Shown piece by piece: positions 7,475-15,249 of a stretch of 34,348 nucleotides of DNA. Below the pieces are notes generated by a model, which made no database searches, was not told the DNA's origin, and was given only the letters and a program-made list of their open reading frames with translations. The first letter of the stretch is position 1, and each line of letters opens with the position of its first letter. The stretch covers positions 1 to 34,348 of the forward strand of contig NZ_JAKIKR010000051.1 in the NCBI RefSeq assembly GCF_023284025.1. Direction: 5' to 3'. The position numbers and the translations under genes were made by a program. The DNA comes from Shewanella abyssi (GTDB lineage: Bacteria; Pseudomonadota; Gammaproteobacteria; Enterobacterales; Shewanellaceae).

Positions 7475-7498
7475 AAGGGCAAGGTAAACACCTTGCCC
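7475..7498 (-). terminator. Intra-operon terminator/attenuator between potF and potG
   Basis: A perfect 9-bp GC-rich stem (GGGCAAGGT / ACCTTGCCC) with a 4-base loop is followed on the minus strand by TTTTTG. It lies 9 bases past the potF stop. Such partial terminators allow the periplasmic binding protein to be made in excess of the membrane components. Confidence 0.75.
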
Positions 7499-7507
7499 AA
7501 ATTTTGA

Positions 7508-8608
7508 CTAATAACCCGATTTCACTTTTGTCCACACACGTGTCAGTGCACGTTGTGATTTCATTGGACGAACATCACCAACATAAAGGCGATCTAACAC
7601 CTCTTTTGTTGGGTAGATAGAAGTATTAGTACGCACCTCCTCATCAACCAACGGCAATGCAGGTACGTTAGGGTTAGCATAAGCAACGTAGTTACTAATA
7701 GGCGCAATCACTTCTGGACGAAGCAGGTAGTTAATAAAGGTGTGGGCATTTTTCACGTTAGCGGCATCGGCTGGAATGGCTAACATGTCAAACCATAAAT
7801 TTGAGCCCTCTTGTGGAATTGAGTACTCAATAACATTGCCGTTTCCCGCCTCTTCAGCACGGGCTGCCGCTTGGAAAATGTCACCTGAATAACCAAATGC
7901 AACGCAGATGTCACCATTAGCTAAATCAGTGATATAACGTGAAGAATGGAAGTAAGTAATATAGGGACGCACTTTACTTAACACTTCACCGGCCTTCTTA
8001 AAGTCATCCGCTTTAATACTGTTAGGATCGAGTCCTAAATAGATGAGTGCCATTGGGATCATCTCATCAGCACTGTCTAGCAGAGAGATACCACACTTAG
8101 ACAACTTCTCAGCGTACTTAGGATTAAAGATAAGCTCTAATGAATCAACTGGTGCTGCTTCACCTAACGCTGCCTTCACTTTATCGACGTTATAACCGAT
8201 GCCGTTAGTGCCCCAAAGATAAGGTACTGAGTATTGATTGCCTGGATCGGCAGACTCAAGCTGGGTCATTAACTCTGGGCTTAAGTTTTTATGGTTAGTG
8301 AGCTGGTTAGAATCAAGCTTTTGAAATGCGCCAGCTTTGATCTGCTTGGCTAAAAAACTATTTGATGGCACTACGATATCGTAACCTGAGCGGCCTGAAA
8401 GCAACTTCGCTTCAACCACTTCATTACTGTCAAATACATCGTAAATAACACGAATACCCGTTTCTTTATGAAAATTCTCTAGCGTGTCTTCGGCAATATA
8501 ATCAGACCAATTATAAACCCGAACGACCTCCTCTGCGTAAGTGGCACTACTGGCCAAAACACTTGCTGTGACGAGGGCTAAGGTCGTTACCTTTTTTAAA
8601 AGCTTCAT
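7508..8608 (-). CDS. potF: Putrescine-binding periplasmic protein PotF
   Basis: The 366-residue protein begins with a Sec signal peptide ending 'SSATYA' near residue 25. The mature part has PotD/PotF signatures: 'VYNWSDYIAEDTLENF', 'YDIVVPSNSFLAKQIKAGAF', 'YLWGTNGIGYN', and 'ANGDICVAFGYSGD'. It captures putrescine in the periplasm for PotGHI. An AGGAGA box lies 6 bases before the ATG. Two structures lie in its leader: a 9-bp hairpin at 8630-8652 and the palindrome at 8668-8681. It could bind another polyamine, but the puu context favours putrescine. Confidence 0.9.
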   Translation of the reverse strand: MKLLKKVTTLALVTASVLASSATYAEEVVRVYNWSDYIAEDTLENFHKETGIRVIYDVFDSNEVVEAKLLSGRSGYDIVVPSNSFLAKQIKAGAFQKLDSNQLTNHKNLSPELMTQLESADPGNQYSVPYLWGTNGIGYNVDKVKAALGEAAPVDSLELIFNPKYAEKLSKCGISLLDSADEMIPMALIYLGLDPNSIKADDFKKAGEVLSKVRPYITYFHSSRYITDLANGDICVAFGYSGDIFQAAARAEEAGNGNVIEYSIPQEGSNLWFDMLAIPADAANVKNAHTFINYLLRPEVIAPISNYVAYANPNVPALPLVDEEVRTNTSIYPTKEVLDRLYVGDVRPMKSQRALTRVWTKVKSGY

Positions 8609-8629
8609 GCTATCTCCTGTTTAGCGTAG

Positions 8630-8652
8630 CAGTAGAAATACCTTTTCTACTG
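8630..8652 (-). promoter_or_regulatory. Leader hairpin of potF mRNA
   Basis: A 9-bp stem (CAGTAGAAA / TTTCTACTG) with a 5-base loop sits 21 bases upstream of the potF start codon. Its role (mRNA stability or control of initiation) is unknown. Confidence 0.45.
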
Positions 8653-8667
8653 TTGCTGCATTGTGTT

Positions 8668-8681
8668 GCCGATTTATCGGC
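8668..8681. promoter_or_regulatory. Palindrome upstream of potF, possible operator
   Basis: GCCGAT-TT-ATCGGC is a perfect inverted repeat 60 bases before the potF ATG. It could be a protein-binding site at a potF promoter or an RNA hairpin. No regulator can be named. Confidence 0.35.
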
Positions 8682-8751
8682 TTTAGTTCTTATTGTTGAC
8701 CAATGCTACACCTGAAAAACCGCATCGGCAGTCGGTACTGCTTTACAGCTT

Positions 8752-8797
8752 CCATATAGATAACGTTGTTTGACTACAAACAACGTTATCTATATGG
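8752..8797. repeat. Perfect 20-bp hairpin between puuA and potF
   Basis: Positions 8752-8771 and 8778-8797 are perfect reverse complements around a 6-base loop (GACTAC). No T-run follows on either strand, so it is not a canonical intrinsic terminator. It could be a transcript-processing or stability element that separates puuDA mRNA from potF mRNA, or a copy of a dispersed palindromic repeat. Confidence 0.9.
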
Positions 8798-8880
8798 ATA
8801 ACTCCTTTATATTTGTTAGTTTTATATTCAGAAACGCTATTGGTGCCAATCCCCAAAATCAGCACCGACAGCGACAATAC

Positions 8881-10230
8881 TTAAACGGTTAGCAATAGGA
8901 ACTTACGCTCCCAAGAACTAATCACTTGGCGATAGTTTTCTAAATCTGCTTGCTTCACTGCGATATAACCATTGGTAAAGGTTTCACCTAAATACTCGCG
9001 ACATGCGGAGCTTTCAGCCATCACAGCCAAGGCTTCTTCAAGCGTTAACGGTAGCGAAATTCCACTACGAGTTTCATTGGCTCGTCCTTGAACAGGAGTC
9101 AAAGGCTTAACGTCTTCAACCATGCCCATATAGCCACACAACAGACTAGCGGCTATCGCCAAATAACTGTTGGCATCAGCGCCGGCGATACGGTTTTCAA
9201 CACGGAGGTTTTGCGGTGAAGATTCTGGAATTCGTAGACCACAAGTACGGTTCTCTTCGCCCCATTCCAAGTTAACCGGTGCAGAAGTCCCCGGTAGGAA
9301 ACGGCGGAAAGAGTTCACATTCGGTGCGAATAACGGCAGTAGCTCAGGAATGAACTTTTGTAGGCCACCAATATAGCTATAGAAAAGCGGGCCTTTTGTA
9401 CCATCTCCATTAGTGAAGATGTTTTTACCTGATTTAATATCAACAATGCTCTGATGCAGGTGCATCGCGCTACCAGGCTCGTTAGTAATTGGTTTTGCCA
9501 TGAAGGTGGCGCAGACTTTGTGCTTAAGTGCGGCTTCACGCAAGGTACGCTTAAATACAAACACCTGATCAGCCAGAGAAAGCGCATCGCCATGAGAGAA
9601 GTTGATCTCCATTTGAGCAGTACCCTCTTCGTGGATCAAGGTATCGATATCTAACCCTTGGATCGCACACCAATCATACATATCTTCAAATAGCGGATCG
9701 TACTCATTCGCAGCATCAATCGAGAAGGACTGGCGTCCAGACTCTTGACGGCCAGAACGCCCAATCGGTGGGATAAGCGCTTGATCAGGATCTTCATTAA
9801 TACGGGTAAGATAGAACTCCATCTCTGGTGCAACGACCGGCTTCCAACCCTTATCTTCATATAACTTGAGCACTTTTTTAAGCAGGTTACGCGGAGACAA
9901 CTCAATAGGATTACCCATTTTGTCGTACGTATCATGAATAACCTGTGCAGTGGCTTCGATAGTCCAGGGCAGCTTAAAAACAGCATTTTCGTCAGGGACA
10001 CATACAAAGTCGATATCGGCAGCATCCAATAAAGCGTCATAGGCCGTATCTTCAACATAATCACCGGTCACGGTCTGCAAAAGTACGCTCTCGGGTAAGC
10101 GCATGCCCTTCTCATCAATAAACTTACCGACAGGCGCAATCTTGCCTCTGGCAATACCGGTCATATCAGCAACAACACACTCTACTTCGGTGATTTTTTC
10201 GTCTTTTAAATAGCTAATTAATTTTTTCAT
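8881..10230 (-). CDS. puuA: Gamma-glutamylputrescine synthetase
   Basis: The 449-residue protein is a glutamine-synthetase fold ligase. Seen in sequence: beta-grasp N-domain ('VECVVADMTGIARGK', 12-35), metal-binding 'APEMEFYL' (E137, E139), 'EEGTAQMEIN' (about 201-210), nucleotide site 'GSAMHLHQS' (H257), and 'RRFLPGTSAPVNLEWGEENR'. PuuA joins glutamate to putrescine using ATP, the first committed step. Start chosen at 'MKKLISYLKD', 2 bases after the puuD stop, so the two are translationally coupled; an upstream in-frame ATG at 10266 lies inside puuD. The protein is slightly shorter than E. coli PuuA (472). A related glutamylpolyamine synthetase is the only serious alternative. Confidence 0.88.
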   Translation of the reverse strand: MKKLISYLKDEKITEVECVVADMTGIARGKIAPVGKFIDEKGMRLPESVLLQTVTGDYVEDTAYDALLDAADIDFVCVPDENAVFKLPWTIEATAQVIHDTYDKMGNPIELSPRNLLKKVLKLYEDKGWKPVVAPEMEFYLTRINEDPDQALIPPIGRSGRQESGRQSFSIDAANEYDPLFEDMYDWCAIQGLDIDTLIHEEGTAQMEINFSHGDALSLADQVFVFKRTLREAALKHKVCATFMAKPITNEPGSAMHLHQSIVDIKSGKNIFTNGDGTKGPLFYSYIGGLQKFIPELLPLFAPNVNSFRRFLPGTSAPVNLEWGEENRTCGLRIPESSPQNLRVENRIAGADANSYLAIAASLLCGYMGMVEDVKPLTPVQGRANETRSGISLPLTLEEALAVMAESSACREYLGETFTNGYIAVKQADLENYRQVISSWERKFLLLTV

Positions 10231-10232
10231 TA

Positions 10233-10994
10233 TTATTTTACTCTGCTGATTGCACGGCGCTGACATGCCTGACTAAAGGCTTTAAAGATTGCGGTATAAA
10301 AAGCGCTATCTAACGCTTTCCACTCCGGATGCCATTGAACGCCTAATGCGAAATTTTTCGCGTCTTTAACTGCAAACGCTTCTATTAATCCATCCTCTGC
10401 ATATGCTTCTGGCCGCAACCCAACACCCAGGCGATCAACACCTTGTGTGTGCACAGAGTTTACCTCTGCGGAGCTGCGGCCCCAGGCCTCGTGAAGCAAT
10501 CCTCCAGGTTCTATCTTGACCTCATGGGAAATACCGTACTGCTCTTCGACGGCTGCCGTTTTATCTTCGCGATGCTCAATAAAGCCACCGACTTCATGCA
10601 GTTTTTGATGCAAGCTGCCACCAAACGCCACATTCATCTCCTGAAAACCTCGACAAATGCCCAGCACTGGAACCCCAGCTTGAATTGCGGCATGAATTAA
10701 CGGCAGGGTGGTCGCGTCACGTTTAGGGTCATGATGGCTTCCCGCTTCACTTGCAGGGCCATCGAAATGGTGAGGTTCGATATTAGAGGGGGAACCGGTA
10801 AATAGAATGCCGTCTAACCGTGATAACACGATTTCTGCTGGGCAATGCCCTAGTGCAGGAATAATCAACGGCCATGATTGAGTGGCATCGGCAATGGCTA
10901 ATAAGTATTTTTCGCCAACTATGTTAAATGGATGCAATCCTAACTGCTGATTGCATGCCGTCACACCGACTACTGCGAGCCCTACTTCCGACAT
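10233..10994 (-). CDS. puuD: Gamma-glutamyl-GABA hydrolase
   Basis: The 253-residue class I glutamine-amidotransferase-like hydrolase (E. coli 254) has the nucleophile Cys114 in 'PVLGICRGFQEMN' and the His222/Glu224 pair in 'GVQWHPEW', the same positions as in E. coli PuuD. It releases GABA and glutamate from gamma-glutamyl-GABA, the last step of the pathway. GAAGG lies about 7 bases upstream of the ATG. It is the first gene of the puuD-puuA unit, with the candidate PuuR operator about 85-110 bases upstream. Confidence 0.92.
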   Translation of the reverse strand: MSEVGLAVVGVTACNQQLGLHPFNIVGEKYLLAIADATQSWPLIIPALGHCPAEIVLSRLDGILFTGSPSNIEPHHFDGPASEAGSHHDPKRDATTLPLIHAAIQAGVPVLGICRGFQEMNVAFGGSLHQKLHEVGGFIEHREDKTAAVEEQYGISHEVKIEPGGLLHEAWGRSSAEVNSVHTQGVDRLGVGLRPEAYAEDGLIEAFAVKDAKNFALGVQWHPEWKALDSAFYTAIFKAFSQACQRRAISRVK

Positions 10995-11078
10995 ATAACA
11001 CCTTCAATCCTTCGTATTAAGAGTTTTTTCAATGGTTTTTATAATCGTTTTTATCTTGATTTACGAAATTTCTAATAA

Positions 11079-11105
11079 TGAACAGTTACTAGCCGAATGT
11101 TCGTT
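11079..11105. promoter_or_regulatory. Candidate PuuR operator upstream of puuD
   Basis: TGAACA at 11079-11084 faces TGTTCG at 11098-11103 as an inverted pair. ATGTTCGTT (11097-11105) is the exact reverse complement of AACGAACAT found in the puuR/puuB2 intergenic region (12173-12181). Shared half-sites in both puu control regions suggest PuuR, but this is a pattern inference only. Confidence 0.4.
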
Positions 11106-11158
11106 TTTTCACACACTACACTTAATTTTGAAACTAGGCAAGAGGTTAACAGAAAGGA

Positions 11159-11284
11159 ATGGAAATAATCAAAAAACAGAAAGCCAAGGCAATTAGAAAC
11201 AATGACTTATGGTTACTTGCTGATATTTACAGTACTCATCAACAAGTTATTACAACAATAACCGAGCACTTTAGTCATGTTTGA
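11159..11284 (+). CDS. Possible 41-aa small protein in the puuR-puuD gap
   Basis: An ATG frame on the opposite strand to its neighbours encodes 41 residues with a basic N-terminus and an amphipathic middle ('NNDLWLLADIYSTHQQVITT'). AAAGGA directly abuts the ATG, which is too close for an ideal ribosome binding site. It fills an otherwise empty 470-base gap. It may be a real small protein or chance. Confidence 0.25.
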   Translation: MEIIKKQKAKAIRNNDLWLLADIYSTHQQVITTITEHFSHV

Positions 11285-11400
11285 TGTTATTGACAGAGCT
11301 CACACTAAAGTCGTACTGATGCTTTATATTATTTACACAAGATGGCAGGGATATGATCAAGATTGACACGATGAGTACGGTTAACAGTGGAAAGTGGGTA

Positions 11401-11445
11401 CAAAAAAGCCTTAGTCGCTAGATAACTTATCTGGCGACTAAGGCT
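11401..11445 (-). terminator. Intrinsic terminator of puuR
   Basis: A long stem (AGCCTTAGTCGC / GCGACTAAGGCT, extended by AGATA/TATCT inner pairs) is followed on the minus strand by TTTTTTG. It lies 21 bases past the puuR stop. Confidence 0.9.
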
Positions 11446-11465
11446 GCATCACATGGGACGAAGTA

Positions 11466-12029
11466 TTAGAAGTTTGCTGGAGTCGTAGCACTCACTATGC
11501 GGCAAGGCGCATCAAAAGGGTTGCGAAAACGATGGGGTAACTCACTGTTAAAGTAATAGCTGTCACCTTCACAAAGCTCGAATACCTCATCACCCACAGT
11601 CAATTCAAGTTTGCCTTCAATCACCATGGCCGCTTCTTCGCCTTCATGTTTGAGCATCTCTATACCAGTGTCAGCACCGGGTGGATAGGTCTCGCTCATG
11701 ACAGACATTGCACGGTTAGGAAAGTCTCGTCCTATTAATTTAAAGTCTAAAACACCATCGCCGATATCCAGCAGTTCATCGCTACGATAAACCACCTTTT
11801 GCTCACTTGCTGTCTCATCTTCTATTGAAAAAAATTCCACCAATGACAATGGTAAGCCTGATAGGACCTTTTTCAATGAACTGACAGACGGGCTGACACT
11901 ATTTTTCTCAATCATTGAGATGGTACTGTTTGTCACGCCAGCACGCTTAGCAAGTTCACGCTGCGATAAGCCCTTTAACTTTCTAATCGTTTTAAGGTTT
12001 GCTCCAATATCCAAACTCTTTCCCCTCAT
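11466..12029 (-). CDS. puuR: PuuR-type XRE/cupin transcriptional repressor
   Basis: The 187-residue protein (E. coli PuuR 185) has an XRE-type HTH at about residues 8-62 ('IRKLKGLSQRELAKRAGV', 'STISMIEKNSVSPSVSSLKK') and a C-terminal cupin at about 105-185 ('YPPGADTGIEMLKHEGEEAA', 'GDSYYFNSELPHRFRN'), the same order as PuuR. PuuR represses puu genes and is relieved by putrescine. The start is the ATG at 12029; the frame stays open to 12128 but that extension is Cys/Trp-rich and unlike the family. The Shine-Dalgarno is weak, and a TTG at 12014 behind GGGGAAAGAG is an alternative. Divergent from puuB copy 2. Confidence 0.82.
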   Translation of the reverse strand: MRGKSLDIGANLKTIRKLKGLSQRELAKRAGVTNSTISMIEKNSVSPSVSSLKKVLSGLPLSLVEFFSIEDETASEQKVVYRSDELLDIGDGVLDFKLIGRDFPNRAMSVMSETYPPGADTGIEMLKHEGEEAAMVIEGKLELTVGDEVFELCEGDSYYFNSELPHRFRNPFDAPCRIVSATTPANF

Positions 12030-12172
12030 TGAAGTTGTCGTTCTATGCCTCCAACAACATGCAGAACAATAAAACGCACCGATTCGGCTCCAAAACAATA
12101 CTGGCAAATTAAAGCAAACATTGTTCATACAGTCGTGCGAGTTTGTATTCTACAGGAAAGCGTGTTAAAAAT

Positions 12173-12181
12173 AACGAACAT
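12173..12181. promoter_or_regulatory. Candidate PuuR half-site in the puuR/puuB2 control region
   Basis: AACGAACAT repeats, in reverse complement, the motif upstream of puuD (11097-11105). A TGTTCA lies nearby at 12121-12126. This 230-base divergent region would carry the promoters of both puuR and the second puuB. Confidence 0.35.
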
Positions 12182-12262
12182 CTGTAAATAATTTATTCAT
12201 AATCATCTTGAGTTTACGGTCACAAGTCCAATTTACAATAAAAACACCAATGTGGAGTAAAG

Positions 12263-13570
12263 ATGTCAACTAAAAGCCCGGTGCACAGCGAGCAATATCC
12301 CGCTTCATACTACTTTGCAACAGCAAAAGAGTTACACCAATCACCTCGATTAGAGGAGGTGTTAGATGTGGACGTATGTGTGGTGGGTGGCGGCTTTAGT
12401 GGCCTCAACACCGCGATAGAATTGGCTCAAAAAGGTTTCTCAGTTGCCTTGCTAGAAGCCAAAAGGATTGGCTGGGGTGCTTCAGGGCGTAACGGCGGGG
12501 AACTCATTAGAGGAATTGGTCATAATATAGAACAGTTTGAAAACATTATTGGCCGCGAAGGCGTTAATGCCATCGAGCAGATGGGGTTTGAAGCCGTTGA
12601 TATCGTTAGGCAGCGGGTAAAAGAGCATAACATCGACTGCAACTTACAGATGGGTTATTGCGACTTAGCAATAAGGCCAAAGCATATGCAAGAGCTTGAA
12701 GAGGACTTAGAGCACCTCAATAAGCTTGGCTATGGTCACAATATGACCCTGCTCGACAGGTCTCAGGTTGGCGAAGTCGTCGGTTCCGACTTTTATCAAG
12801 GCGCATTGGTCGACATGGCAAGTGGCCATCTACATCCGCTTAACTTAGCCTTGGGCGAAGCCAAAGTCGCCCGCAGCTTAGGGGTGAAAATGTATGAATA
12901 TAGCGCCGCTGAGAAAATAATTAAGGGTGATAAACCTAAAGTCATCACCGCAGATGGCGAAGTTAACTGCCGATACCTAGTCCTTGCTGGCAACGCCTAT
13001 CTTGGTCACAAGCTTGAGAGTGATATCGGCGGAAAAGTACTGCCCGCAGGCACTTATATTCTAGCGACCGAGCCACTCACCCAAGAACAGTGTGACAGCA
13101 TCATTCCCAAGAATATGGCGTTTGCCGATCTCAGAGTCGATCTTGACTACTACCACCTATCGGAAGATAACCGGTTACTGTTCGGAGGTTTGTGTACATA
13201 TTCAGGTAAAGATCCTAAAGATATTGAAGCCGCATTACGCCCTAATCTTGAAAAGGTATTCCCGCAATTAACAGGCATTGCTATCGATTATGAATGGGGC
13301 GGCATGATCGGCATTGGCGCTAACCGACTACCACAAATCGGTCGATTGCCAGATGCTAAGAATATCTTCTATGCCCAGGCTTATGCCGGACACGGGGTTA
13401 ATGCTACCCATATGGCAGCCAAACTGATTGCCGAAGCCATCAGCACCCAAGCTGAACGTTTTGATATTTTTGCCCAAATCCCTCATATGACATTCCCCGG
13501 TGGACCGCATCTTCGCTCGCCACTACTCGCCATGGGAATGCTTTACCATCGATTTAGAGATATCTTTTAG
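12263..13570 (+). CDS. puuB: Gamma-glutamylputrescine oxidase paralogue, copy 2
   Basis: The 435-residue FAD-dependent oxidoreductase is homologous to the protein at 3070-4392: Rossmann 'GGGFSG' at 42-47, 'RIGWGASGRNGGE' at 68-80, 'GHLHPLNLALGEAK', and 'RLPQIGRL...YAGHGVNATHMAAK'. Position-by-position inspection shows many differences, so it is an old paralogue rather than a recent duplication. The TGGAG box 6 bases before the ATG is good. It is divergent from puuR, as puuC-puuB units often are, and is followed by a strong terminator, so it is monocistronic. It may act on a different gamma-glutamyl-polyamine, or be expressed separately. Confidence 0.83.
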   Translation: MSTKSPVHSEQYPASYYFATAKELHQSPRLEEVLDVDVCVVGGGFSGLNTAIELAQKGFSVALLEAKRIGWGASGRNGGELIRGIGHNIEQFENIIGREGVNAIEQMGFEAVDIVRQRVKEHNIDCNLQMGYCDLAIRPKHMQELEEDLEHLNKLGYGHNMTLLDRSQVGEVVGSDFYQGALVDMASGHLHPLNLALGEAKVARSLGVKMYEYSAAEKIIKGDKPKVITADGEVNCRYLVLAGNAYLGHKLESDIGGKVLPAGTYILATEPLTQEQCDSIIPKNMAFADLRVDLDYYHLSEDNRLLFGGLCTYSGKDPKDIEAALRPNLEKVFPQLTGIAIDYEWGGMIGIGANRLPQIGRLPDAKNIFYAQAYAGHGVNATHMAAKLIAEAISTQAERFDIFAQIPHMTFPGGPHLRSPLLAMGMLYHRFRDIF

Positions 13571-13588
13571 CATTATGAATTTGCTATT

Positions 13589-13618
13589 AAAAGCGGACAT
13601 GGTCCGCTTTTATCTTTT
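13589..13618 (+). terminator. Intrinsic terminator of puuB copy 2
   Basis: A perfect 10-bp stem (AAAAGCGGAC / GTCCGCTTTT) with a 3-base loop is followed by ATCTTTT. It lies 18 bases past the stop codon. Confidence 0.88.
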
Positions 13619-13700
13619 GCGTATCTCATTGCACTCTCTAAAGACTCCGCCAATCACCCGCATAAATTTATTTAAGATAAACTTCGTCTTTTTCGGTACG

Positions 13701-13727
13701 AGTTCGTCATATACAAGTTCGTCATAT
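13701..13727. repeat. Short tandem repeat, two copies of AGTTCGTCATAT
   Basis: The 12-base unit occurs at 13701-13712 and 13716-13727 (period 15), about 90 bases before the sigma factor gene. It could be a direct-repeat regulatory site or a slippage duplication. Confidence 0.6.
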
Positions 13728-13822
13728 TAGTAGCTAATCAGATTTATGCTTAAGCATAAGTCCAAATGACACAGTGCTATTATTGATCAAGTGCGTATAC
13801 AAAGGTGTGAGAGTTGAAAGCG

Positions 13823-14365
13823 ATGAATGTAGAAAAGATATGGTCTGAATATCAAGCGAGCCTCAAGGCCTTTTTGCACCGTAACGTGTCGGATCCTGAC
13901 GACGTTGACGACCTATTGCAAGAGATCTTAATCAAGACCTACAATAACTTGAGCACTGTTCACGACAGCAAAAAAATCAAATCCTGGTTGTATCAAATCG
14001 CCAACAACAGCATCATTGATTTCTACCGTCAACGCGCTAAAGGCAGCGATCTAACCGAAAATGACCTTTGGTATAACAAGCCAGAAGAGGAGGTGCAACA
14101 GCAGTTATCCTCTTGTATCGTACCCTTTATTAGCCGTTTACCCAAAGACGATGCCGCGATGTTAACCGCCATTGAAATCGATGGGGTGTCTCAAAAAGAG
14201 TACGCCGCAATGCATGACATAAAATACTCGACGCTCAAGTCAAGAGTGCAAAAGAGCCGTAAACAGCTCCATAGTTTGTTTGATGAATGTTGCGAATTTT
14301 CCATCGATAAATATGGCAACGTTATAGACTACCAAGCGAGAAAAAATAGCTGTTCTAGCTGTTAG
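13823..14365 (+). CDS. sigZ: RNA polymerase sigma-70 family factor, SigZ-like
   Basis: The 180-residue ECF-type sigma factor has region 2 at about 10-70 ('DVDDLLQEILIKTYNNLSTV', 'IKSWLYQIANNSIIDFYRQR') and region 4 at about 105-155 ('LPKDDAAMLTAIEIDGVSQK', 'YSTLKSRVQKSRKQL'). The tail 'CCEF...NSCSSC' is cysteine-rich, as in the SigZ group, and might bind metal or sense redox. The ATG at 13823 is preferred; a TTG at 13814 with AAGGTG upstream would add three residues. No anti-sigma gene follows. The regulon is unknown. Confidence 0.75.
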   Translation: MNVEKIWSEYQASLKAFLHRNVSDPDDVDDLLQEILIKTYNNLSTVHDSKKIKSWLYQIANNSIIDFYRQRAKGSDLTENDLWYNKPEEEVQQQLSSCIVPFISRLPKDDAAMLTAIEIDGVSQKEYAAMHDIKYSTLKSRVQKSRKQLHSLFDECCEFSIDKYGNVIDYQARKNSCSSC

Positions 14366-14441
14366 GCCAAAGTAGGATGACTTAGCAGCTATGCACTACA
14401 TTGATTAAAAAGGAAAACAGTCTAAATCAATGATTCGTAGC

Positions 14442-14560
14442 CTAATACTTCTTCAGCATAAAGTAGCGCTTAGGGCTGCCAGGAAACCCCGCTACAACTC
14501 CGACAGCTTCAAAACCCAGCTTCTGATAGAACACCGGCGCTTGAAAAGCCAAGGCACAAA
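14442..14560 (-). pseudogene. C-terminal remnant of a GNAT N-acetyltransferase
   Basis: The minus strand reads 'ALAFQAPVFYQKLGFEAVGV', then 'VAGFPGSPKRYFMLKKY' and a stop, the typical C-terminal end of a GNAT acetyltransferase (motif B, 'FYQKLGF'). The N-terminal two thirds are missing. Homology stops exactly at the terminator hairpin of the neighbouring AhpD-like gene (14557-14585), marking a deletion or rearrangement junction. It is not translated as such. Confidence 0.7.
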
Positions 14561-14585
14561 AAAGCCCAAGGATATCTCCTTAGGC
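14557..14585 (-). terminator. Intrinsic terminator of the AhpD-like gene
   Basis: AGCCCAAGGA / TCCTTAGGCT (one C-A mismatch) with a 4-base loop is followed on the minus strand by TTTTTTG. It lies about 120 bases past the stop of the gene at 14704-15249. Confidence 0.75.
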
Positions 14586-14703
14586 TGATTGCTCGTAACG
14601 TAGCAAGCGACTAGAGGGATAGGCTAACAATCAACTATGAGTCACCTTTTACAGTTAATGGCGTCATCCTAAACACATCTACCAACAAAACGTCTTATAA
14701 GTG

Positions 14704-15249
14704 TTATTTCCAAGCGAACTGTTCAAACATCTTATCAACCGGTGTCTGCGCTATATGATTTACGTAGTTACTGATCACTTTTTGCGATAAACCCAAAATG
14801 ATTTCAAGCACCTGTTGCTGGCCATAGCCTGCAGTATAAAACGCTGCTAATTCTGCCTGAGCCACATTACCGCGGTTACGCACCATGCTCAATGTTAGGT
14901 CCTGCAGTGCTTGTAGTTTTGGCGTTGGCATTGGTTCGCGGTTACGCAGCGCTTCAGTTAATGCTGGGTCTACCTTCATTGAATGTGCAATGCCAGTATG
15001 TGCTGGGACACAATAATGACACTCATGCTCAACGTTAATGGTTTGCCATACAACAGTGAGCTCTTGTGCATCAAAGGATGAACTGGCAAATTGCTGATGC
15101 AACTGCATATACGCCTCTAAGGTATTAGGTGACTCTGCCATTACCGCATACAAGCCAGGAATCGCTCCCATTTGCTTTGCTGCTCCCTCTAGAATCGGCT
15201 TGCTTTTTGCTGGCGCTGTTTCAACTGTATGTAATTTAAAGTTGCTCAT
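14704..15249 (-). CDS. AhpD-like carboxymuconolactone decarboxylase family protein
   Basis: The 181-residue helical protein has the AhpD-type redox centre 'EHECHYCVPAH' with C77, C80 and H84, characteristic of the CMD/AhpD family of peroxidase partners. Its substrate is unknown; a role in peroxide or thiol redox defence is inferred. The next gene is a divergent TetR regulator, and two TetR-type palindromes lie in the 185-base gap, so it is very likely the main target of that repressor. AGGG lies about 11 bases before the ATG. It ends in its own terminator at 14557-14585. Confidence 0.8.
   Translation of the reverse strand: MSNFKLHTVETAPAKSKPILEGAAKQMGAIPGLYAVMAESPNTLEAYMQLHQQFASSSFDAQELTVVWQTINVEHECHYCVPAHTGIAHSMKVDPALTEALRNREPMPTPKLQALQDLTLSMVRNRGNVAQAELAAFYTAGYGQQQVLEIILGLSQKVISNYVNHIAQTPVDKMFEQFAWK

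Noticed and set aside
13571..13822. Search for a tRNA or small RNA between puuB copy 2 and the sigma gene
   Set aside because: Apart from the terminator and the short tandem repeat, no cloverleaf or conserved RNA fold is visible.
14400..14703. Possible complete second acetyltransferase gene
   Set aside because: Only the C-terminal part is present and it is cut at a terminator, so it was recorded as a remnant.
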